The notes below the pieces were generated by a model. The model did not search any database. It saw only the letters and a program-made list of their open reading frames with translations, and was not told the DNA's origin. A stretch of 64,000 nt of DNA from Thermohalobaculum sp039821125 (lineage in GTDB: Bacteria; Pseudomonadota; Alphaproteobacteria; Rhodobacterales; Rhodobacteraceae). This document shows, in pieces, positions 59,441 through 64,000 of this stretch; within the stretch, counting starts at the first letter, position 1, and every line of letters starts with the position of its first letter. The stretch lies in contig JBCBOR010000001.1 of the NCBI GenBank assembly GCA_039821125.1, positions 62,001 to 126,000 of the forward strand. Reading direction: 5' to 3'. The translations under genes were made by a program, and so were the position numbers.

Positions 59441-60184
59441 ATGCAACTGATCGCGCACAGAGTTTTCGCGGACAACCGGCCGATAGAGCTGCCGCAATTT
59501 GACGGACCAGTCGCTCCGCACGGGGTCGAGCTGGATATCCGCGCCGACTCTGAAGGGCGGCCGCAGGTCTACCACGCGCCAGTCTTCAACGTGCGCCGGT
59601 CGCGCCGGGTGCGCATTCCGAAAAGCCTGCAGGCCGCCGAACATTTCCTGACCAGCGAAGCGCCGGATCTGGAATGTCTGATGCTGGACATCAAGTCAGC
59701 GGCAGCGGCCGAGGCGGTTGGCCGCTATGTGGCCGAGAACGGCATGGCCTTGCCGCTGGTCTTCAACTGCTGGCACGAGGATGATGTCGCGACCCTGCGC
59801 CGGTACGTGCCAGACGCGGTGATCTACTACGTGATCGTGCCCATCGTCTCGCGCCGTGTGCCGCGCGGGCGGTTCCGTGATCTCTTTGTCTGCAATTCCT
59901 ATCCCTTCGTCAGTTCGCGCAGTGCATTCACGCCCCGGCACGACAAGGCAAACCAGCACAATGTGAACGTCAAACTGCTGTCTCGAAAGCGCAGCCTGCG
60001 CATGACCCTGCCATACGGCATTTCGGGCATCTGCGTGCACAAGCTGTTCTATTCGGACGATCTGGTCGAGATGGCGGGCGCGCGTGGCATCGGGGTTGCG
60101 GTCTACGGGCTGAGCCAGCGCAATTTGCGACGGCTGCGACGGCTCGAGGGCAAGGCCGACTATGCCATCGTCGGCTGGACCTGA
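59441..60184 (+). CDS. Glycerophosphodiester phosphodiesterase-like protein
   Basis: A 247-residue TIM-barrel-like protein with H6-R7 near the start (LIAHRVFADN), GVELDIR metal ligands and VYHAPVFN, as in GDPD enzymes. The spacing is shorter and the usual C-terminal pattern is weak, so a phosphodiesterase of lipids or other esters is probable but not proven. It neighbours btaAB, and a phosphate-scavenging or lipid-turnover context is plausible. Confidence 0.65.
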   Translation: MQLIAHRVFADNRPIELPQFDGPVAPHGVELDIRADSEGRPQVYHAPVFNVRRSRRVRIPKSLQAAEHFLTSEAPDLECLMLDIKSAAAAEAVGRYVAENGMALPLVFNCWHEDDVATLRRYVPDAVIYYVIVPIVSRRVPRGRFRDLFVCNSYPFVSSRSAFTPRHDKANQHNVNVKLLSRKRSLRMTLPYGISGICVHKLFYSDDLVEMAGARGIGVAVYGLSQRNLRRLRRLEGKADYAIVGWT

Positions 60185-60202
60185 GGTCGCCGTCGCATCG
60201 CG

Positions 60203-60862
60203 CTAACGCGCAATCGGACCGATCTCGATCGACCAGCAATACCCCCGATAGCGTGGCGTGAACGTGACCGCACGGTCTCCGTGCCGGGCGGCGATCTCGC
60301 GCGCCCCATCCACCAGATCGGCCTGCGGATCGACATGGAAGAGCGAGAGCCACCAGCGCAGCACGGACCGCGTCCAGCCCGGCAGCCCCTCCTGTTGACC
60401 GAAATCCGCGATCAGCAGCCGCCCCTCGGGCGCGGTCACGCGCAGCGCCTGATCCAGCGCAGCACGCCAGTCCGGGATCATCGACAACGTGTACGAAAAA
60501 TAGACCCGCGCGAAGCTTTCCTGATCGAACAGGGCGACGGGTGAGAAATCGGTCGCATCGGCCTCAGCGATTCGGGCGCGATCATCGAGACCATGGCGGT
60601 CGATCTTTTGTGCCGCGGTATCCAGCATCTCACGCGAAATATCGATGCCGTAAAGAGGCGTGTTCGGATAGCGCTGCGCCGCCTTGATCAGGTTGCGCCC
60701 CGTGCCGACGCCGATCTCGAGCACCGCATCGCCCGGGCCTGGTGCGAGGTCAGCGATCAGCCGGTCCCGCCCCAGAAGGTAGTACTTGCGCGTAACATCG
60801 TAGATGTGCCGCTGGCGGCGGTACACCTGATCCATCAGCGCGCCATGGGACGTGGCCGACAT
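60203..60862 (-). CDS. btaB: BtaB, methyltransferase of betaine lipid synthesis
   Basis: A 219-residue class I SAM-dependent methyltransferase with VLEIGVGTGRNLI and ADATDFSP. It methylates diacylglyceryl-homoserine three times to give DGTS. It follows btaA with 5 bp between, in the usual order. ATG 60862 is chosen since the longer frame lies inside btaA. Confidence 0.88.
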   Translation of the reverse strand: MSATSHGALMDQVYRRQRHIYDVTRKYYLLGRDRLIADLAPGPGDAVLEIGVGTGRNLIKAAQRYPNTPLYGIDISREMLDTAAQKIDRHGLDDRARIAEADATDFSPVALFDQESFARVYFSYTLSMIPDWRAALDQALRVTAPEGRLLIADFGQQEGLPGWTRSVLRWWLSLFHVDPQADLVDGAREIAARHGDRAVTFTPRYRGYCWSIEIGPIAR

Positions 60863-60867
60863 CCCGG

Positions 60868-62112
60868 TTACGCGGCGCGGTGATAGAGATGCACACCGCC
60901 ATAGATCGCCGAACGGTCTGCGGCGGTCAGCTCCCGTGAGCGCTCGGGCTGGTAGGTCCACTGCTCCAACAGATCCGGTGCGAGGCGCCCCGGCAGCAGC
61001 GATTCGAGGTCTGCTGTCCGGAACAGCACCCGCGCGTCGGGCTTGGCAGCGCGGCCGATTTCGGACCAGAGCGCATTGAGCTGCGCGTCGGTCATCCAGT
61101 CCTGCGCATCAAGCAGCACCACCGCATCGATGCTGCCGGGGTCCTCAGTCTTGAGCCGGTCGGTGACCGAGCAGTTGGCGACATCCAGCCGGTCGGCGCG
61201 CGCGCGCAGCGTATCGAAATGCCGCGATTGCAGATAGAGCGGCAGCGGCCCGCCATCACCGCCCGGGTACTTTCGGCCAAAGGCCTGTTGCGCGAAGTAG
61301 TTGTCGGCAATTGGAAAATCGCAACAAAGCTTGCGCAGGCGTTCTTTCAGCACAACCGCCATATCGCCGCCACCGGCTTCCGCGAGGCTGTCATATTGCG
61401 CCGGGGGGATGCCGAGTCCGAACAGCGAGGCTTTCATCTTGGTCACCCGCTGCAGCAGCCAGTGATCGAACAGCGGCGCAAGCTCGGTCTCGAAATAGGC
61501 CTTCTGCTCAGCGAGATCACGCATCTCGAGGAGCGGTTCGAGCCGCGCGCCCAGGATGCGCGCACCGAGATGCGAGAGCCAGATGAACCGGCCAAGCAAT
61601 CCCTGCCGGTAAAGGTCTCGCCCGAATATCGAGATGCGACGGCGCAGGAAAACATCACGGCTGTCCCAGTAGGCGCGTGTCTCCTCGGGCAGCGTGTTGC
61701 GCAGATGACGGCGGTAGATCCCAGCGTTGCGGCGATCCCGTGCCTCGCCGAAAAAGCGGAAATACGTCTGATAGTTCGGCAAATCACGCAGGCCAGCGCG
61801 TTTCAATCGCGCGAGATGCACATGGTGACGGTTGAGATCAACGGCGATCACCTCGCCCGGATCGGCAGTCAGATAGGAGAGCGCGTTGCACCCGCCGGAA
61901 CTGATGGTCACGACCCGCGCGCCGGGCTGAAGCGCGAGACCGGCGAGATCGGCCTCGGGATCCTCCCAGATCTGCGGATAAACCAGCCCGGAGAACAGCG
62001 CCGTGAAAAGACGCTCCTGCATTCCGTCCCAACTGAACGCGCCGTAGCGATGAACGGCGCGGGACAGGCGCGCACGGTTGGTCTCGGGGATGGCCGGGGT
62101 GATCTCTGCCAT
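60868..62112 (-). CDS. btaA: BtaA, SAM:diacylglycerol 3-amino-3-carboxypropyl transferase
   Basis: A 414-residue DUF3419 protein with LYLQSRHFDTLRARAD, RVVTISSGGCNALSYLT and VVLLDAQDWMTD. It transfers the aminocarboxypropyl group of SAM to diacylglycerol to make the betaine lipid head group. Betaine lipids replace phospholipids under phosphate limitation. ATG 62112 has GGAGGTG upstream. No convincing Pho box was found. Confidence 0.92.
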   Translation of the reverse strand: MAEITPAIPETNRARLSRAVHRYGAFSWDGMQERLFTALFSGLVYPQIWEDPEADLAGLALQPGARVVTISSGGCNALSYLTADPGEVIAVDLNRHHVHLARLKRAGLRDLPNYQTYFRFFGEARDRRNAGIYRRHLRNTLPEETRAYWDSRDVFLRRRISIFGRDLYRQGLLGRFIWLSHLGARILGARLEPLLEMRDLAEQKAYFETELAPLFDHWLLQRVTKMKASLFGLGIPPAQYDSLAEAGGGDMAVVLKERLRKLCCDFPIADNYFAQQAFGRKYPGGDGGPLPLYLQSRHFDTLRARADRLDVANCSVTDRLKTEDPGSIDAVVLLDAQDWMTDAQLNALWSEIGRAAKPDARVLFRTADLESLLPGRLAPDLLEQWTYQPERSRELTAADRSAIYGGVHLYHRAA

Positions 62113-62288
62113 TGCGGCACCTCCATCGTCTGGCGTCCCAGGTCAAACAGCCATGGGTTGCAAGGAGGCATAGGCGATAACGGCCCCACAGGCCAGTGCG
62201 GTCGCAGACGGCGCGACAATTTCTCGACGTCAGGTAAGGTGTCAGCGCGAGGGCGGCGGTGACGCCGGAAACGCGGCTGGACCCTCGG

Positions 62289-62627
62289 TCAGAACAGTTC
62301 CGGCTCGCCGCTGATATCGTCGACGCTGAAACGCTGTCCAGAATACAGCCGGTTCGCGACAGAACCAAGCGGGACAGCGCCAAGAACCGCGTCCTCGGGC
62401 ACCGTGTGCACCTTCGGGTCGGTTGCGGCCATTGCATCGAGGCAATTGGCCAGGCATTCCAGCGTTTGCATGCTGCGATCGATTTCCTGGAGCGACTGGC
62501 GCGACACACCGGCCGACACCACCTCTCCAACCGAGTCGAGGATTGTCGACTCGACGTCGCTCATACCCGCTCTGAGATCCCTGAGTTCTGTCGCGATCCG
62601 CGCAAGAAGCACCGATTTTTCGATCAT
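62289..62627 (-). CDS. Hypothetical protein next to a receiver gene
   Basis: A 112-residue helical protein (ELRDLRAGMSDVESTILDSVG, QEIDRSMQTLECLANCLDAM). It lies 29 bp behind the CheY-like gene on the same strand and probably forms a unit with it. No domain was recognised. A phosphotransfer or chemotaxis accessory role is inference from context. Confidence 0.55.
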   Translation of the reverse strand: MIEKSVLLARIATELRDLRAGMSDVESTILDSVGEVVSAGVSRQSLQEIDRSMQTLECLANCLDAMAATDPKVHTVPEDAVLGAVPLGSVANRLYSGQRFSVDDISGEPELF

Positions 62628-62656
62628 ATTCTCACGCCCCCAGCGCTGAACTGGCG

Positions 62657-63043
62657 TCAGAGGCGGCCGAACACGCCTTCGATCGCCCCTTTCAGTTTCA
62701 TCGTGCTGAAGGGTTTGCGGATATAGTTGTTCATGCCCAGCGCCTGCCCGGCCTTGATGACCTCGGCGTTGGCCGTGCCGGTCAGCAGGATGAAGCCGGT
62801 CTGCTTGGAGATCCCGTATTTGTTCATGGCATCAAGCAGTTGCAGCCCGTCCATCTCCGGCATGTTGTAATCCGAGACAACGAGGTGGACCGGGCTTTTC
62901 GCGATCGCGTTCAGAGCATCGCGCCCGTTCGCCTCATAGACGATGTTCGTAATGCCGAGTTCCTCGAGCGATTGAATGACGAGCCCACGGCTGACGGAAG
63001 TATCGTCGACGACCATCACCCGCAGCGATTCCTTGACACCCAT
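62657..63043 (-). CDS. CheY-like single-domain response regulator
   Basis: A 128-residue receiver with VMVVDDTSVSRG, phosphoacceptor Asp in LVVSDYNMPEMDG, LLTGTA and IRKPFS, all canonical. It has no output domain, so it acts on a partner protein. ATG 63043 excludes a ten-residue extension. A methyl-accepting protein is encoded divergently next to it, supporting a chemotaxis role. Confidence 0.88.
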   Translation of the reverse strand: MGVKESLRVMVVDDTSVSRGLVIQSLEELGITNIVYEANGRDALNAIAKSPVHLVVSDYNMPEMDGLQLLDAMNKYGISKQTGFILLTGTANAEVIKAGQALGMNNYIRKPFSTMKLKGAIEGVFGRL

Positions 63044-63340
63044 ACGGAGGTTCCTTCCTGACCGGATCAAGCATTGGTTCCGCCACAGGCTTTAAAGCGC
63101 CCGCACCTAATGTCTGATTAACAGCGGGCGGAAATGCCGCGCCCGGAGTGCTCCGGGAGCCGCGTGGTGAGCCAGGACGACTTTGTGGTCTGGGTTAATC
63201 CGATTTTCATCTCGAGAGCGCTAAGCAAGCGCCGTGAGACCGTCTCGGCATGCGCAGAGAATGCGCTGAGGCTGCATCGCGACACCAGCGGGGCAGCCAT
63301 GTCGGACGGCCGAGGTCTACGCTTGAGGGGTTCGTCGTGA

Positions 63341-64000
63341 TGAGCGTGAAACTTATGCCGTCGTTGATGCGCATGAATATTGCCAAGAAACTTCCCGTGT
63401 TGTTCGTGCTGCTCGCCTTGCTGGCGACGGTCAGCATGTCGACTGTCAGCTACCTGACCGCACGGGACGCTCTGCTCGAGCGCGCGTCGATCAAGCTGGA
63501 GACCGATGTCGCCGGACGGGCCGAGGTGCTCGCCTTGGCGCTCGAAGCGGTGCAGGCGGACGTATTCACGATGAGCCGCAGCCCCGCGGTGGTCGACGCG
63601 ATGCAGGACTTCACCACGTCCTGGAACGCGCTGGTCGGCGACCCGCGAACGGTGCTGCAGACCGCCTATGTCACGCGCAATCCCAATCCCGTGGGCGAAA
63701 AGCACCGCTTGGACGATGCCGGGGATGGTACCTCTTATGACGCGGCGCATGCGCGGTATCACGGCTATTTCCGCGATGTCATGGAGACCAACGGCTACTA
63801 TGACATCTTCCTGGTGAATGCCGAGGGGGAACTCGTCTATTCGGTCTTCAAGGAAGCCGACTTCGCGACAAACCTGCTCTCCGGACAGTGGGCGAATACG
63901 GATCTGGCCGAGGCACACCGCGCGGCCATGCGCTCGGGGCCGGACGCGCGGGCGCATTTCTTCGACTACAAGCCCTACGCGCCAAGTGCAGATGCTCCGG
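63341..64000 (+). CDS. Methyl-accepting chemotaxis protein, N-terminal sensor part (cut by window edge)
   Basis: An open frame from ATG 63341 (GAGGGG upstream) to the window end, 220 residues. It begins MSVKLMPSLMRMNIAKKLPV, has a transmembrane helix (LFVLLALLATVSMSTVSYL), then a periplasmic sensor (RYHGYFRDVMETNGYYDIFLV, SGQWANTDLAEAH), typical of chemoreceptors with a dCache-like domain. The HAMP and signalling domains lie outside the window. The ligand is not evident. Confidence 0.85.

Noticed and set aside
62229..62245. Possible Pho box upstream of btaA
   Set aside because: Two GTCAG repeats are spaced 12 bases apart instead of 11, with poor matches to the rest of the consensus, so it was not called.
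63118..63957. A 279-codon minus-strand frame opposite the chemoreceptor
   Set aside because: The plus-strand frame has a signal anchor and sensor domain typical of chemoreceptors; the opposite frame is an Arg/His-rich shadow.
1..64000. CRISPR arrays, insertion sequences, prophage or integrase genes
   Set aside because: No regularly spaced direct repeats, transposase motifs, terminal inverted repeats or phage genes were seen. The tRNA-Lys is not flanked by an integrase.

Overview
The window is about 64 kb of GC-rich chromosomal DNA from an alphaproteobacterium, most likely a marine member of the Rhodobacteraceae (roseobacter group). The signs are a complete Kelly-Friedrich type sox cluster in soxSR/VWXYZABCDEF order, a CcrM-type GANTC methyltransferase, TAXI-family TRAP transport, sulfolactate degradation genes, btaAB betaine-lipid genes and roseobacter-style intergenic repeats with a CTTCATCTTGCC core. 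I see no insertion sequence, prophage, CRISPR array or rRNA. One tRNA (Lys, TTT) is present. The gene order looks like stable core chromosome with catabolic accessory blocks.

Layout. 0-3.8 kb: start of hppD with a divergent Lrp-type regulator, an M32 carboxypeptidase and two very basic exported proteins. 3.8-8.2 kb: a (2R)-sulfolactate sulfo-lyase operon (suyA-suyB-slcC-comC) facing a HutC-type GntR regulator, with a perfect palindromic operator between them. 8.2-13.7 kb: a secreted caspase-like protein that has lost its catalytic Cys, the ycjXF pair, truA and tRNA-Lys. 14-18.4 kb: an atypical Amt transporter, a 53-residue membrane protein, a glutamine-synthetase-family ligase, a MetX-like hydrolase and a receiver-only response regulator. 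18.7-22 kb: a TAXI TRAP transporter with a translationally coupled 74-residue membrane protein. 23.1-31.1 kb: nicotinamidase/MarR facing a tightly overlapping five-gene block (FAD subunit, fused 2Fe-2S/molybdenum subunit, small unknown protein, 6-hydroxynicotinate-reductase-like protein, UPF0280/ApbE-like protein) ending in a PF06684-like protein. This looks like a reductive N-heterocycle (nicotinate-type) pathway.

31-46 kb: housekeeping and envelope genes, including an esterase, a lipoprotein, a CaiD-like hydratase, ccrM, rnhB, HIT, a GT14-type glycosyltransferase with two sulfotransferases, an orphan ABC ATPase, a CHCC zinc-finger protein, MFS, argB, a large membrane protein and an EamA transporter. 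46-59.3 kb: the sox locus, with soxSRT on the plus strand and soxVW-[C80-like gene]-XYZAB-CDE-[GlcG/HbpS]-F on the minus strand. Two perfect ATTC-N8-GAAT dyads, one before soxX and one before soxC, look like operators for the ArsR-family SoxR. 59.4-64 kb: a GDPD-like protein, btaAB, and a chemotaxis/receiver group ending in a truncated methyl-accepting protein.

Working together: sulfolactate catabolism at one end would release sulfite and pyruvate, and the Sox system at the other end oxidises reduced sulfur to sulfate in the periplasm. Both are under dedicated repressors whose operators can be read in the sequence. The least explained parts are the heterocycle block with its possible flavin-attachment partner, and the C80-peptidase-like gene sitting inside the sox operon.
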